NCBI GenBank assembly: GCA_963922205.1
Contig: CAWUHX010000132.1
Location: forward strand, 434,001 to 498,000
DNA from: Romanomermis culicivorax
Lineage: Eukaryota; Nematoda; Enoplea; Mermithida; Mermithidae
Length of the DNA: 64,000 nucleotides
Direction: 5' to 3'
Of the stretch, positions 12,561 through 24,800 are shown piece by piece (positions within the stretch are counted from its first letter, which is position 1; each line of letters starts with the position of its first letter). The notes under the pieces were generated by a model, which saw only the letters and a list, made by a program, of their open reading frames with translations, searched no databases and was not told where the DNA came from. Position numbers and translations under genes: made by a program.

Positions 12561-12587
12561 GCGACGCCGGTCAACGTAAACCCGTCA

Positions 12588-13351
12588 ATGTTACCGGAAA
12601 CAACTGGCAACGTCAGCGTAATCGCGTCGTATCGACTGACGGAAGGTACAACGGCGCCACCAGCACGTGTTATCAACCAGGGACCGCCGCCCAGAATTCC
12701 TATGGACTCCGCGTTGGAGGTCGTCGGTCAGTTGGAATCGATGAATCTGATAGGTAAACTACCTTCTTTTTCTGAAGTTTCAAATCTGGAAATCAGATGT
12801 CCTTATAAGTCACCGGCTTTAACGATTTCTTGTTTACAGATTCCTCATCCATCACCGATGCGATGCGGGCTGTTTGGTCAACCGATTTGGCCAAAAAGTA
12901 TCCGCACCTCCCCTGGGCGCTACTCAACGAGCCGTTCGAGGTTGAGGTGCTTACGGCCGCCGACGTCATGCTATTGGCACTGATGGTGTTGCGAGTTTTG
13001 GGGCCCGACGTCGCTCGAAGGGCGCTCGAGTTTATCGCCGATGGAACTATTCGCGCCACCCCCGTGGACAAGATCCTGTTGGACAGTGAACCGTCATCGC
13101 CGGCAGTGGACGCCGTCCGCCGCGCTGTGGTGGAGGCCAGTCACAACATGCGGCTGACAGCAGTTGTTGCCATGTCACGGACAACAACAATGATGGGAGC
13201 CCAAACACTGGCGGCGATTGCGCAACAGCAACCGGTCGCCAACGCCTTTGGAGAACCATTGCCTGCCGTTAACAACGCCGTCAATGTCACCGAGGCGTCG
13301 CCATTTCCGACAGCAACCATCCCGTGGTCCCTGAAGATTGGCGTTCTTTGA
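12588..13351 (+). CDS. Spliced accessory ORF between gag and envelope, unknown function
   Basis: Two exons, 12588-12753 and 12840-13351, join in frame across an 86-bp intron with a good donor (TAG|GTAAAC) and acceptor (CTTGTTTACAG). The product is 225 residues, with [16 protein letters not shown] early and a helical, Ala/Val-rich middle ([32 protein letters not shown]). After the TGA at 13349-13351 the same frame continues for 27 more codons and ends in an acidic SSEDDDVEE tail, so this stop may be a mutation or a read-through site. I do not recognise the family. Its GC-rich codons resemble gag and differ from the glycoprotein. Confidence 0.5.
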
Positions 13352-13577
13352 GAAGTCCACCCGTGCAGAGGCTTGGTCATCGACTTCCCCGGAGAGGAGC
13401 CCGTGTCGTCCGAGGACGATGACGTCGAAGAATGAGGCCGCCCGACGGGTGAAGACTGTAAATTTTGGTGTAAATTTGCAAACACCGTTTGTAAATATTT
13501 TGTTTGTAATAAATTGGGCCTTCGTAACACTACTGTTCTTAGGAATGAGCTCTGCAACACATGCTACTCAATATTAA
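13338..13577 (+). CDS. Short ORF carrying a signal-peptide-like segment before the glycoprotein
   Basis: 79 codons; the first ~50 are probably not meaningful. Residues ~52-75 ([19 protein letters not shown] at the end) have the hydrophobic core and small-residue cleavage site of a signal peptide. This ORF overlaps the start of the large glycoprotein ORF by 17 bases in a different frame, and the glycoprotein ORF itself has no signal at its own N-terminus. The natural reading is one gene broken by a frameshift near 13560, by mutation or by ribosomal shifting; the sequence alone cannot separate these. Confidence 0.5.
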   Translation: MAFFEKSTRAEAWSSTSPERSPCRPRTMTSKNEAARRVKTVNFGVNLQTPFVNILFVINWAFVTLLFLGMSSATHATQY

Positions 13578-16500
13578 ATTTTGTGGTCTTTCAAGAAGCA
13601 GTCATCCACTTGAGTTACCTCAAAAAGTTGAATGCAAACCACCAAAATCTTCATGGAGTCCACGACGCATGAATGTTACAGTATATGTACCTATTTCTGA
13701 TCCAATCATGACTAAAGCATGGAAATGTACCTTGCGGGATTGTAAGGTATGCACAAAGACTGGTTTTTTCGGATCTAGGGGCATTACTGCGGACGTCATT
13801 ACTACTCAGCACCTCGCGCCTGCGGCGTGTACACCAGCACATCGCACAAAGGTGTTTGGTTTACAAAAGCTCGTGGAAATACGTCCTGGCTTTTATAGCA
13901 CTAACCAAACACTGGAGGTGATGTACTCATGGTGCTGCAATGACGTCTGCAAGACAGTGACTAACCTTTTCATCGAGGAGGGACAGGTCGCTTCGTGGGA
14001 TGGCACTACAGCTCTAAGTACCTTAGGAGATGTAGGTGGATGCAGTCCCACTGCAGGTCAATGCACTACTCTGGACGGGGTAATTGTTTGGCCTGCCACA
14101 AACTTTACAGCACAGTGCTATTATCGGCCACAAGGTAATTACACTGCGTCTGTATCAGGGAACCACATCATCATCGATGATTTGCAGGTTGCCCTGAAGA
14201 TCCCGGGAAACTCTCGCGTGTTTCGACTGTGTCCTGACCTCCAGTTGAATACAGTACGAACGGATCAGGGTCTTCTTCTACGCATCCACGGAAGATTTAA
14301 TTTGACCCAGAGGTTATTCGGATTGGCAAAGGACTCCGTCCCTGACCCCGTCAATGCCAAACTGAATTACCTGGCTCAGCAGATCAAGGAGTCGGAAATT
14401 AACAATTTTCGATTCATGTGGCTAGAGTTGTGTTCTCATGCTCAACGCTACCTTGATCTGACTTGGCAGTTGCTTCGTTTCGACCCTACACTAGGAGCCC
14501 GGGCATTCCTTCAGAGGAATGACCTGACGGCGGAATTTACGGGTGAAGCACTGAGGATATGGCCATGTCAAAAGGTCAACGCCACTTATGTCTATCATTC
14601 GTACCGAGTGGGAGACACCTGTTACAAGTATCTACCCGTACAGGTTGGCGGTACCATTTATTTTGCCACCCCTGGTGGCCCAGATCTCACTAAATTCAGT
14701 CCAAAGGTGCCGTGTGACCACCACTTTACAGGGATTTTCCGAAATCGCTCTGGCTGGTTTACTGAATCTGGCAGGGTCCATGTGAGCCATATTCCGCTGG
14801 AGCTGTTCTGGAAACAGCGCTTCAACGTCACTCACTTTGACGCTCCTGCGCTCTTCCATGATCAGTTGGCAATGACCCCTTCTAGTTTTGCTTTCTTTAA
14901 ACAGTACGTTTACAAGACTGAGCAAATTGAAGCGGTCTTGAACCGGTTGGTAAACTATACGGCTGGTTTATCCCTACAACCAGATACCCTGTATCAGGCG
15001 GTTGCAGGGGTATGGACTGACATCAGAGCCTCACTGGAAGGTGTTGGTCTGGCAGCAAACCATGTGATTACTGGTCAGCAGCACAACCTCATGCAGGGCT
15101 TACAGTCTCTTTTGAGCGGACCAGTGCAGCTAATCTTTAACACACTTATTGCCCTGGCAGTACTGGCCGGTGCAGGATTTCTCATCTACATTGGGATCTC
15201 CTATTACCTCAGTTACCGCCTGCGGAAAAGACAGGTTCGGTTTGTTAGCCAATACTCTCCGTTGAACCTCCTCCGGAAAGTTCAGCGTTGGGTAGGTTTT
15301 CATTACGTACAGAACGATGTGCCAACCCAGTTAGACAGGATCACCCCATGTTTTGTTGTACTGGTTGACCACAAGGAAACTCCAGCTTTCCTTGATACTG
15401 GTTGTCCACGGACTATCATTAGTCAGGGCCTTCACAAAGCGCTGATCAAAGAAAGTCCGAAGGCGGCGATGGCCTTCCAGCAACATCACGACTTTAATCC
15501 ATTGATGAGTATCAATGGTAATGCTGTCCATACTCTCCTTTCAGGACCATATGAGATAATGTTGCCTGGAACCCGTCAGCCACACACACGAGTGGATATA
15601 CATCTCCATGTGTGTAAGACTACGTCTCCTTTCTGGGCACCGATCGATCTGATTCTTGGATTGGACTTTTTGGAACAATTCCAGAATATTATGTTTGATT
15701 ACCAACAACATGTCTGTCGACTGAATGCGGTAGAACTGCCACTTCTGTTGACAGCAGCTGAGATTGATCAGGTCGAACCTTGGTGGGAGAACAAACGCTC
15801 ACTATCAAGGGCCTCCTACGGGTCCAGGTCTCGATCAAGATCAAGGACTTCGTCTCTTTCTCGGCCACACTCGCGAGCTTCCTCCATTGCCTCATTCCGT
15901 GGGTCAACCAGAGGAAGTAGGACCTCTTCTAGATGGGCTAGTGGTCATTCCATGGCCAGGTCAGGGTCAAACTGCCCTCGACCCCCGTGTGGAAATTCTC
16001 CAGTTACACTGGAGAAAGGCCGTTTTCGCGAGCCTAGTGATTCTGATGCACCTGCATCCCCTGTACTAGAGGTGCCACCACTCTCTGATGTTGAGGTTGA
16101 ATCACTAGGAGCTACTCAGAGCTCAGGAGAGAGATCAGATCATGTACTCACTGTTCAGGTCCATCCAACTCCTAAGGCCAATCCGGAAACATCGGTTGGT
16201 TATGCTCTGGTAGGTTTACTCCGACGCACTGGCTTACCCATACCGAGGCGAACCAATGCCCCAGAGTCGAGCTTTGATGACTCTGTACCTGACCCAGGTC
16301 ATGTAGTATCAGCTTTCTACCCCATTGAAATGAGGACCCCTCATATCAAGGTTCTACTGAACAATTGGGTAGAAGCCAAAGCTCTAATTGATACTGGAGC
16401 TGTTTTCTCGCTCCTGGATCACAAGTTGGCGGTTCAGTTACCCGACTTGGTACTCACAGAGACTAGGGCTCGCCCCATAGCAGCCAATGGGTCCCCGATT

Positions 16501-17532
16501 CTACTGCTAGGCTCTGCCTATGTCACGGTGTCGGTGGCTGATGTCTCTGAACAGATTCAAGTCCAGGTTCAAGAGAATTGTTCGGCTGAACTAGTCCTGG
16601 GGACGAACTTCCTCAGACGCTTCAATTGTGTCAGCTTGAGTTGGGAGAAATCCTTTCTTCAGTTCAAGGAACTTCGAGTTCCGTGTGAAGGCCTCCTCCA
16701 CAATCCACCTTCTGCTCGTGGGGCACTACCCTTGCAGGAGTTGATTGTCCTTGAGCCTCGCTCGCTAACACAATTCACTGCACCCATACCTTCAATATAT
16801 GCAACTGTGCCCGAAGTAGCTTTCTTCCCTAAGCCTCTTTTGGGTCAGCAACGTCATGTATACTTTGCTGGTACTGTGAGTACTGTGACCAATGGTCGCA
16901 TACCCCTACAGGTAGTTAACCCAAGTACACACGCGGTGGTTCTCTACCCACACACGACCATCGGTCATGTGCAGATGCATACTGATTCCTCACAGGGATC
17001 GGCGGTCAAGTCTGATACCATTCTTGACCCTAAGTGGGTTGAAGCCAATGCTGTGATATCTTCAGATATCTCCTCACCGGATAAAACAGCGTTGCTCGAT
17101 CTGCTGGTCGCATTTACTGACCTCTACGCTGTTGATGAAAAGGACACAGGTTCCACTGACCTCGTGCACCATGAGATCAGCACGGGTGACGCTCGCCCAG
17201 TCCGCCATTTCCCTTACCGCACCGCGCCCAAGGAAAAGGATCTCATCATACAAGAGGTCAAAGCGCTCCAAGAGAAAGGTATTATTCGGCCTAGCACTTC
17301 TCCCTGGGCTACTAACACCGTCTTGGTTCGCAAGAAAAATGGGTCACACCGGATGTGTGTTGATTTTCGTGGTCTCAACGAGGTCACGAAAAAGGATGTC
17401 TATCCTCTCCCACGGATTGATGATATCCTGGACACACTCAAGGGTATGAAATACTTTACTACCCTTGACCAGGCTAACGCCTACTGGTCCATACCTATTG
17501 CTGAGGCAGACAAAGAAAAAAACGGCGTTTAA
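13561..17532 (+). CDS. Envelope-like glycoprotein fused to two aspartic proteases and N-terminal RT
   Basis: 1,323 codons. Residues 1-~520 are a Cys-rich ectodomain with many N-X-S/T sites (NVT, NFT, NYT, NLT, NRS, NAT). The stretch with [10 protein letters not shown] and YFATPG resembles chuvirus-type (class III) fusion glycoproteins; this is tentative. Residues ~524-551 ([20 protein letters not shown]) form a transmembrane helix followed by a basic stop-transfer RLRKRQ. A retropepsin follows ([11 protein letters not shown], ~610; LILGLDFL), then a Ser/Arg-rich segment (~745-800), a second retropepsin ([11 protein letters not shown], ~942; LVLGTNFL), then RT up to DKEKNGV. The end is a frameshift: one extra A in the run at 17516-17522. 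Envelope genes of gypsy/retroviruses normally lie 3' of pol, so this order is odd. Confidence 0.7.
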   Translation: MLLNIKFCGLSRSSHPLELPQKVECKPPKSSWSPRRMNVTVYVPISDPIMTKAWKCTLRDCKVCTKTGFFGSRGITADVITTQHLAPAACTPAHRTKVFGLQKLVEIRPGFYSTNQTLEVMYSWCCNDVCKTVTNLFIEEGQVASWDGTTALSTLGDVGGCSPTAGQCTTLDGVIVWPATNFTAQCYYRPQGNYTASVSGNHIIIDDLQVALKIPGNSRVFRLCPDLQLNTVRTDQGLLLRIHGRFNLTQRLFGLAKDSVPDPVNAKLNYLAQQIKESEINNFRFMWLELCSHAQRYLDLTWQLLRFDPTLGARAFLQRNDLTAEFTGEALRIWPCQKVNATYVYHSYRVGDTCYKYLPVQVGGTIYFATPGGPDLTKFSPKVPCDHHFTGIFRNRSGWFTESGRVHVSHIPLELFWKQRFNVTHFDAPALFHDQLAMTPSSFAFFKQYVYKTEQIEAVLNRLVNYTAGLSLQPDTLYQAVAGVWTDIRASLEGVGLAANHVITGQQHNLMQGLQSLLSGPVQLIFNTLIALAVLAGAGFLIYIGISYYLSYRLRKRQVRFVSQYSPLNLLRKVQRWVGFHYVQNDVPTQLDRITPCFVVLVDHKETPAFLDTGCPRTIISQGLHKALIKESPKAAMAFQQHHDFNPLMSINGNAVHTLLSGPYEIMLPGTRQPHTRVDIHLHVCKTTSPFWAPIDLILGLDFLEQFQNIMFDYQQHVCRLNAVELPLLLTAAEIDQVEPWWENKRSLSRASYGSRSRSRSRTSSLSRPHSRASSIASFRGSTRGSRTSSRWASGHSMARSGSNCPRPPCGNSPVTLEKGRFREPSDSDAPASPVLEVPPLSDVEVESLGATQSSGERSDHVLTVQVHPTPKANPETSVGYALVGLLRRTGLPIPRRTNAPESSFDDSVPDPGHVVSAFYPIEMRTPHIKVLLNNWVEAKALIDTGAVFSLLDHKLAVQLPDLVLTETRARPIAANGSPILLLGSAYVTVSVADVSEQIQVQVQENCSAELVLGTNFLRRFNCVSLSWEKSFLQFKELRVPCEGLLHNPPSARGALPLQELIVLEPRSLTQFTAPIPSIYATVPEVAFFPKPLLGQQRHVYFAGTVSTVTNGRIPLQVVNPSTHAVVLYPHTTIGHVQMHTDSSQGSAVKSDTILDPKWVEANAVISSDISSPDKTALLDLLVAFTDLYAVDEKDTGSTDLVHHEISTGDARPVRHFPYRTAPKEKDLIIQEVKALQEKGIIRPSTSPWATNTVLVRKKNGSHRMCVDFRGLNEVTKKDVYPLPRIDDILDTLKGMKYFTTLDQANAYWSIPIAEADKEKNGV

Positions 17533-18901
17533 TACACCTATTGGACTTTACGAGTTCAACTATCTGCCTTTTGGTCTCTGCAATGCCCCTGGGACGTTTC
17601 AACGCCTCATGGACCTGCTTCTTACAGGACTGCAGTGGCGCACTGCACTGACCTATCTCGACGACATCTTGGTGTTCGGGAACTCTCACACCCAGCTGCT
17701 TGAGCGCCTGACGGATGTGTTTACGCGTCTCCGTCAGGGTGGAATGAAGCTCAGACTGAGCAAGTGCAAGTTTTCGCACTCTGAGGTAGAATATCTGGGG
17801 TACCGCATCTCACAGAAAGGTCTCGAACCAGACAAAGTCAAATTGGCTGCCGTCCAGGATCTACCCATTCCACAAAACGCTAAAGACATCAAGTCTTTTC
17901 TTGGTCTTGTGTCTTATTATAGGCGTTTCATCCCTGGTTGCACTCGGCTCAGCGAGCCACTGACCAAGCTCCTTCGGAAGGAAGTTACCTTCCAGTGGTC
18001 AAAACCTCAGCAGACAGCGTTCGACGAACTCCGAAAGCTGTTGTTGAACCCTCCTGTCCTGCGCCATCCGGACTTTACGAAATCCTTTACCCTTCAAACT
18101 GATGCAAGTATTTTGGGGATAGGAGCAGTTCTAAGCCAGTTGGACGAAAATGGATACGACCATCCTGTTGCGTACGCCAGTAGAGGGTTAACAGCAGCTG
18201 AGAAAAACTACACTATTACGGAGTTGGAGACTCTCGCTGTTGTCCATTTCGTCAAGCACTTTCGGCCTTACCTCTTTCAACATGAGGTGGTCGTTCAGAC
18301 CGACCACACTGCTGTTAAAGCTGTATTGGAAAAACCGAACCCTTCGTCCCGGATAGCTCGGTGGGGCCTTGCGTTAGCTGAATTCAAACTGACTATTCGG
18401 CCACGAAAAAGTCGGTCTAATGGTAATGCTGACGCATTATCACGCCTTCCTGATCCTAATTCCCTTGCCGGGGAGAGTATTGATGATATTCCCCTATACA
18501 GACCCGAGGGAGAAGTTATGATGATCTCCGATGGTGCGCAGCGCCTGGCGAACTCATCCCAAAGGACCACCAATGGTGCGCAGCACCTGGCCATGTCTGA
18601 GTCTTATGCAGAGATATCACAGGATGCGCAGCACCATGACCTTCTCGCAACTCAATTCGAGGATCCAGAATTAGCCTCCATTCTCAGGTCACTAAAACCC
18701 TATGGTGATCAGAATGATGTTAATGGCTACCACCTGTTGGATAACATCCTTCAGAAGTGGACAGGCGAGTCCAACAAGATTGTTGTCCCTCGTTCAATGG
18801 TTACTACCATTATTGAGGCTCATCATAATGACATTCTTGCTGGACACTTTGGTGCAAAACGTACCGCGAGGCTTATAGCCCGCAGGTACCACTGGCCTTA
18901 A
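17465..18901 (+). pseudogene. pol: Gypsy-type reverse transcriptase C-terminal part and RNase H
   Basis: Continues the RT of the preceding ORF in the next frame; the real junction is the A-run at 17516-17522, and the residues before [10 protein letters not shown] are shadow. LPFGLCNAPGTFQRLMD and the active-site YLDDILVFG are RT motifs. RNase H follows with TDASILGIGAVLS (Asp), ITELETLAVV (Glu), VQTDHTAVKAVL (Asp) and GNADALSRLP (Asp). The ORF closes at TAA 18899-18901, directly after RRYHWP in the integrase zinc region, and the same frame continues into integrase, so this stop is a nonsense mutation. The enzyme copies element RNA into cDNA; this copy is dead by two lesions. Confidence 0.9.
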
Positions 18902-19987
18902 CTCAGTGCGGACGTCAAATCCTTTTGTCAGCGGTGTGATCTTTGCCAACGGAATAAGCCTGCGAGACAAAAGACCCGTGCAACTCTGAAACCAATTTCC
19001 ATTACAGGACCGTTTCATCGAGTCGGTGTCGACTGTATGGGACCCATGACCACTAGTGAAAACGGAAACCGATTTATTGTAGTTTTCATAGACTACTTTA
19101 CTAAATGGGTTGAAGCTTTCGCTACTCAGGACATCACTGCGCAAACTATAGCTCGACTTTTTGTTACTCAAATTGTCTGCAGACATGGGGCACCGCAGAT
19201 TCTTCAGTCTGATCGTGGTACTGATTTCACGTCCAAACTGATGACTGAAATCACTGCCATTTGTTCAACTAAGAAAATCCACTCCACCGCTTATCATCCC
19301 ATGACAAACAGAGAAGTGGAAAGAGCTAACCAAACGCTAGCCACACGGTTACGTATGTATGTCCACCAAGGTCATACTGATTGGGATGAACACCTGCCGT
19401 ATTCTGTGTTCGCTGTCAACATTAGCATGAATGAGTCCAAGGGGTATTCACCCTTTGAGCTCATGTATGGTCGTACGCCCATGCTACCTGTTGATGCAGC
19501 ACTCTCATTCAATCCTCCGGCCCATATCATAGATGTTTCTACTTATGATATGGAGGTCAAACGGCATTTTACAAATGCCTTGACCTTGACCCAGAGCAGA
19601 ATTGAGAGATCACAGGTGGCTTATGCTAGGTCCTACGACCACATGGCACGAGATGTCTCATACAAGGTTGGGGATCAAGTGCTCAAACTGCGCACTACTG
19701 GAAAACATGGTCTAACGCCCAAATTATTGCCCATTTATGGCCCCTACTTTGTCACGAATGTGGCTTATCCTAATGTCACCATTCGACTTGAGACTGATCA
19801 AGAGGATACTGTGCATGTTAATCAGCTCAGACGCTACGTGTCACCAGCTCAGCCTACAGAAGAAGGCGAGATACCTTCCACTTCACCAGTCATCAAGACA
19901 GCACCTTTGTTGATCCCGTCAACAAATAGAGATTTTACACAAGATCTCATTGACCCACATCTTGATGCAGAGGTCTCCGACCCATAA
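18902..19987 (+). pseudogene. pol: Gypsy-type integrase
   Basis: Same frame as the RT/RNase H ORF past the TAA at 18899. The zinc-binding HHCC domain spans that stop (HHNDILAGHF before it, CQRCDLCQ after it). The DDE core is visible: VDCMGPM (first Asp), QSDRGTDF (second Asp), and NREVERANQTL (Glu). The C-terminal part has the KVGDQVLKLR and VHVNQLRRY-type segments usual for gypsy integrases; I see no chromodomain. The first Met after the stop is 19037. It would insert the cDNA with a short target duplication. Confidence 0.88.
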
Positions 19988-20448
19988 TCAAGTAGCTCTT
20001 CTCTTCTTTACTTACGGACGGGGTCGTCCTTTTTCGAAGGACCGCTGTGCCCCTCACAAAATACCCACTTCTGTTCCAAGCTGGAATAGCAGTGTAAAGA
20101 AGAGAATGAGCAGCGATCAATGCATCTAAACTAGGGTATTGCCTCACATTGCAGGCGCACCCATGCGATAGCCTATATCTCGCCTCTAAAATTTTTCTTT
20201 TAGTCTCATTTCAGATTTCACAAATCAACCGATAATTGGCAACTTCACCGAAGGGATCAAATGACGTCAGCAACTTCACGCATCTCCAATGGACGTCAGC
20301 AACTCCACGCAACATTGACACAATTCCACAAACCAGAACATACCGAAAAACCACTGAACCAGCAACCGCTCGCCGCCACCCTCACCTGAACGGTTGACCG
20401 TCGCAGACGAGCACAAGGACGAGGACGCCCTTTTTCGAAGGACCGCCG
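19988..20448. other. 3' non-coding part of gypsy-type element
   Basis: No gene. It holds an 18-bp exact direct repeat, CCTTTTTCGAAGGACCGC, at 20028-20045 and 20429-20446, and two GACGTCAGCAACT units (20262-20305). The second 18-bp copy abuts the start of repeat A at 20449. A full polypurine tract and 3' LTR are not recognised. Confidence 0.4.
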
Positions 20449-21876
20449 TGTCACGTGCCGACGGATTTCGTCGAACGTCACGTGATTCACATCACAATTT
20501 TTCATTATGTTTTTCGTTATGTTTTGTGTTACAGTAATTTACATCAATTTTGCGTTTCGTTTTTATACTTTTTACATGCAATTTATGTGTGTACTTTTTA
20601 TGTTTATTTCTGTTGCTTTTGCGCACATTTATTTCCGTTTCGATTTATTATTTTCAATCGCACACGTAGACTATGGTATGTGCCTGCTAGTCAAGAATTT
20701 CCATTAGAGATAAGCTCTCCGAGCTCATTGCTGTAATTAGAGCACAACGTGCACTTCTTATCAGTAAAAACTAGCGATGTTTCACAACGTGAAACGACTA
20801 GTTGAAATTCTCACTAGTGACGTTCCTATGTTAAGCATGGAGAGTGAAAACTCGCCCCAATGCTTAACGTTGTGAACTGGAAAATGTCTATGTGATCATA
20901 GGCATCTTCTGCAACGATTTCCGCTGCAGAAGTTAGCTTGGGGAGTGTTAACTCCGCCCAAGGCATACTGTAGTCTATGGAGCCCTTTAAAAGGGCATGT
21001 TTTGTCTTTTTGTCACTCATTATTGGGCCTAACCAGTTTTTCGTCGTTTAGCTTCACGTCGCGTCCGCCGTCGATATATTTTATTATATTTTTATTGTTG
21101 TCAACTGCGTTGCCGTCACACGTCGAATAAATTACCATATTCGGGGCCCGACCTACACATACATACATCCCCTACAGTCACCCGACCGTAGGAACCCGTC
21201 CCCGTCGCCGTAAATTGTAGAGACCCGTCGCCCCTCGCCGAGGAAACGTTAGTGATCGCCGCCTGCCGTTTAGCAGCCGCCGAATCCCCACGCCGAATCG
21301 CTCGGAGTTCGTTCCCACATCGCCGTCCGTAGGACCCCACGTTTGACCCCGAACCCGTCGCCCAGCGCCGAGTAATTTGAGAAGAGGTGTCGTAAGTCTT
21401 CTCAGGGGTTATTGTTATTGAGGGTATATTTGTGGGAGTCTCCCCTAAGCTAGTTTTCCCTCGGAAGGACCCTCAGTTAAGAGAGCCCTCAGACCCTTAA
21501 GGCCAGGGCCAATAAAGGGGATTTAGGTTAACAATTGGGTCCCCTACAGTAAGCCATTCTCCGAATGGCACCGTCCCCCATTCCGTAGAATGAGGATTAG
21601 GGATTGACACCCCCGACCCGGCTGCGTTGTCCATTATTCTACAGCATTAACCCCAGGACAAGGCCGAGGTACACCATAGGTTTACCTGTGGTAGTACCAG
21701 CTGGGTTGGGTTCCCGAAACGAAGACCAATACTGGAGCCACCCCACGGGGTCACAGCATGTCACCTACCGTGTCATGGCCATGTTTCCTATGGGACATGG
21801 TACGGGTTTGCCCGTCAATGTGACTGATCACCACTTCGTTTAATGTGACATGGCTCCATTTTCGTTTAATGTGACA
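20449..21876 (+). repeat. Repeat A, copy A1 (LTR-like, ~1.43 kb)
   Basis: Starts TGTCACGTGCC and ends TTAATGTGACA, the TGT...ACA form of LTRs. A near-palindromic TATA-like CCCTTTAAAAGGG at 20983-20995 and AATAAA at 21126-21131 fit U3/R of an LTR. It contains hairpins such as AACTAG...CTAGTT around 20770-20805. No coding sequence. It matches A2 (37265-38697) over its whole length and, inverted, A2' and A1'. No target duplication is seen at this copy (GCCG left, CAGT right). Confidence 0.75.
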
Positions 21877-24800
21877 CAGTCTAGAAATAAAAAACATTGA
21901 GAAAATAGTGCAACCCAATAGCACACTTCATGGCATTGACGTGTCATGAAACTGATGAGACTGAGGTGGTTGTTTTTTTGTTCGAGATTATCTTTTAGTT
22001 CGAGGTTAAACCTTTATTAAATATGGGCCCTGGTTGAGGCTCATCTATATTTTTTCCGCTAAAAAACATACGCAAGCGATTTGCTCTTCAAGCTTTGGAG
22101 CAGTTCCAGTATATAATACATCGCAAGGTATAGTCTGTTTTTCTTGAAATGCTTCCATAATAATGAAAGTGGAAAGCAAGTAGTATTTCAGATTTTTGCG
22201 ATTTTCCGATAAACGATATGACACGTAGGGCTGGAAATTTGTGAACATACTGACCTAATCTTTTAACAATTTTTCTAGTGAAAAATTTTACAGTAAGAGC
22301 TCTAATGTAAACGATTTTGACGACGGTACTGATTTGCGTCAGTTTTCCATTAGGAAGCATTTTATAAAAAACACTATAGATATTGGACTTTCCGATCGAA
22401 AGATACCCTTTTTTTGCAAAATATACTTCACTGGAAAGAACTCGTCAAGATATTTCTTGCGCACAGAGAAAATGAGGGATTCGTTCGATTTTGCGCACTA
22501 CCTGCAAATAGGGCAACACGATAAAGCAGACCAAAATGCCTTTAAAAAGTTTTTGATTCCAGCCATGCACACACTACTATGAAGCAATTATCATCAACAA
22601 GCTTGTCTCTAAATGGATGATTTTACGTGGAGCAAAATTGTATCGGGCCCCCACATATGAAACCCCATTCATTGATTACTCATCTCTATGTTTGTTAATC
22701 TGATGGGCAAAGTTACTCTACTCCGCACCATGAAATAATGTGGCATAGTCCTTTTTGATCAACCTCCAAATTTAATTGTATGTCTTATTGAACAGAGCGC
22801 CTGTTGAAGGAAAATTCTATGTATGTAAGGCAATGTTTCATATCGATCTTATTTCTGGATTTATATTCTGTTTTTTATACAACGCTTCCAAATAGAAAAG
22901 TGACACAAATCAGTACTGCCGTTAAAATCGTCTACATAAAGTTCTGTTTGTAAAATTTTTCACTCAAAAAATGCTAAAGCTTAGGTCAGTAAGCTCCCAA
23001 ATTTCCAGTCCTGCATGACATTTTGTTTATCAGAAAATCTTTCATTATTTGGAAGCATTTCAAGAAAAACAGACTATAGTTCCAATCTGTACACATCTGT
23101 AAACACAATTGATGTAGTTCCAAGAAGACTTCATGCAACTTTCAACCAAAAATGACACCTGTTTAATTGACAGTGAAAAATAAAAAAGTTCCATGCGGTT
23201 GGAAGCATACATGTGTGAGGGATGATGTACCCCCAGAGTTTTAAAATTAGGAGTCCTTTCCTGTATGAAAAAATATTTTAGTAAACTTTTTTGGCTTTTT
23301 GTCTCAAAAAACCAGGATCCACTCAACCACCTTCCCCCAAAAATCGCGGAAATATGTTTGTTTACACTCAGGATGTTTATTTATGTGACATGACTGCTTC
23401 GATCGAATTCTCCATATCTGAAAACTCCTCCCCCTAAAAACGCAGAAACACATTTGCTTTCAATTAAGATGATTTTTGTGTAAAGTGATCGCGTTTATTG
23501 AATAACCCCCCCCCCCGGCATCTATGGAATTCCATGCAGTCGAAAACCCCTTCCCCCAAAAATTCGCGGAAATATGTTTGTTAACACTCAGGATAATTTT
23601 TTGGTGCGCGTCCATTGAATTCCCAATGGCCAAAAGCCCTTCCGCAACAACACGGGAATACATTTATTTACATTCTTGATGCTTTTTTGTGTTAAATGAC
23701 CGCGTCTATGGAATTGCCCATGATCCAAAACCCTTGCACACCGAAGATCCCAATAAAACTACCAGTTCAATTGAAACTAGAAAAAACTATGGTTTGGTAC
23801 TGCATTACACTGCAAAAAATTATTCTTTTGAAGTCAGAATTATGTTGTAAGATCGTCGAATTTTGCTGTTCCCGGGCTTTTGAACCGCACAGTATAATTG
23901 GATTGAGGCCATATTTTTGAAAAATGAAAAAACCTATTTGGAATTGCATTCGTCCAGAAGAAAAATATTTTGATCCTGTGAATGGTGGTGTGAATTTCAA
24001 TAATCCTCAAGTTGACTATAATTACAGTGTTTTGGTAAATGTTTCCTCATATATTGAGATCGACGACTTTATTGTGTAAATCGAATGAATTTTAATGGAT
24101 GTGTATACGAATTATGATAATTACGAAAATATAAAAGGTCCGAAATGTGCCAGATGGAATAAGGAACAGTTGACAAATTCGCATTTTGATCCACAAGTTG
24201 TAGCTTTTGATGAAAATGAGTGTCCTGAGATTTACTGTACTTTTCGTACGGATAATAGCTATTAACAGTATACTGCAAATATAAAAATAATATTTGCAGT
24301 ATCCGGCTAATAGACACTGCCCAACTTTATGACGGGAATTTCTGAATACAGTACACCAAAGACGTCAGTTGATTAAAAAAACGAAACTCAAAATGAATTC
24401 AAAATATTGCGAGTCAAAATATATTCAAAATATTGCGGGTGACAGATGGTATTGAATGGAGGGCAATAAGGTCTATTATGATGTCTTTCTTGAAGTTAGG
24501 ACATACTAACCGAGAATTTCTCAATAGCTAAAAATAATCTAATTTTTACCGTATTCCCAACCTCACAGCGTATAGAAGATTCAAATTGAAAAACGTCTTC
24601 TATAACATTGTAGGACAATCAAAAAGATTCATTATTGAACTAAATATCCAATGCAGTGCATATTTCCGTTGAAAAGTTATGGAGGTTTTTGAATACCTCT
24701 TACCAAACATGTTTTGTTTACGAGAATTTTGCGTGTTTCTAGTTAATTTGAATACATCACGATACTTCAAAATATTTCTAAGAAAGTTATTATTGTTGGT

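Larger units (their letters stand above)
8896..20448 (+). mobile_element. Gypsy-type (Ty3/Metaviridae-like) element with internal envelope
   Basis: Plus-strand order: long leader, gag (11091-12560), a spliced accessory ORF (12588-13351), envelope-like glycoprotein fused to two retropepsins and the start of RT (13561-17532), RT/RNase H (17465-18901), integrase (to 19987). TGTAACGACTC at 8896 would suit a gypsy 5' LTR start, but I found no matching 3' LTR: 19988-20448 is not alike, and 20449 starts another repeat. The borders are therefore provisional. An inverted, truncated second copy (leader plus gag) lies at 30714-~34380. Lesions are one extra A at 17516-17522 and a TAA at 18899-18901; the glycoprotein-protease frame is intact. 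Confidence 0.8.

Noticed and set aside
20449..21876. Repeat A as the 3' LTR of the upstream gypsy-type element
   Set aside because: It starts at the right place, but nothing similar occurs 5' of gag, and A also inserts alone with its own CTCC duplication.
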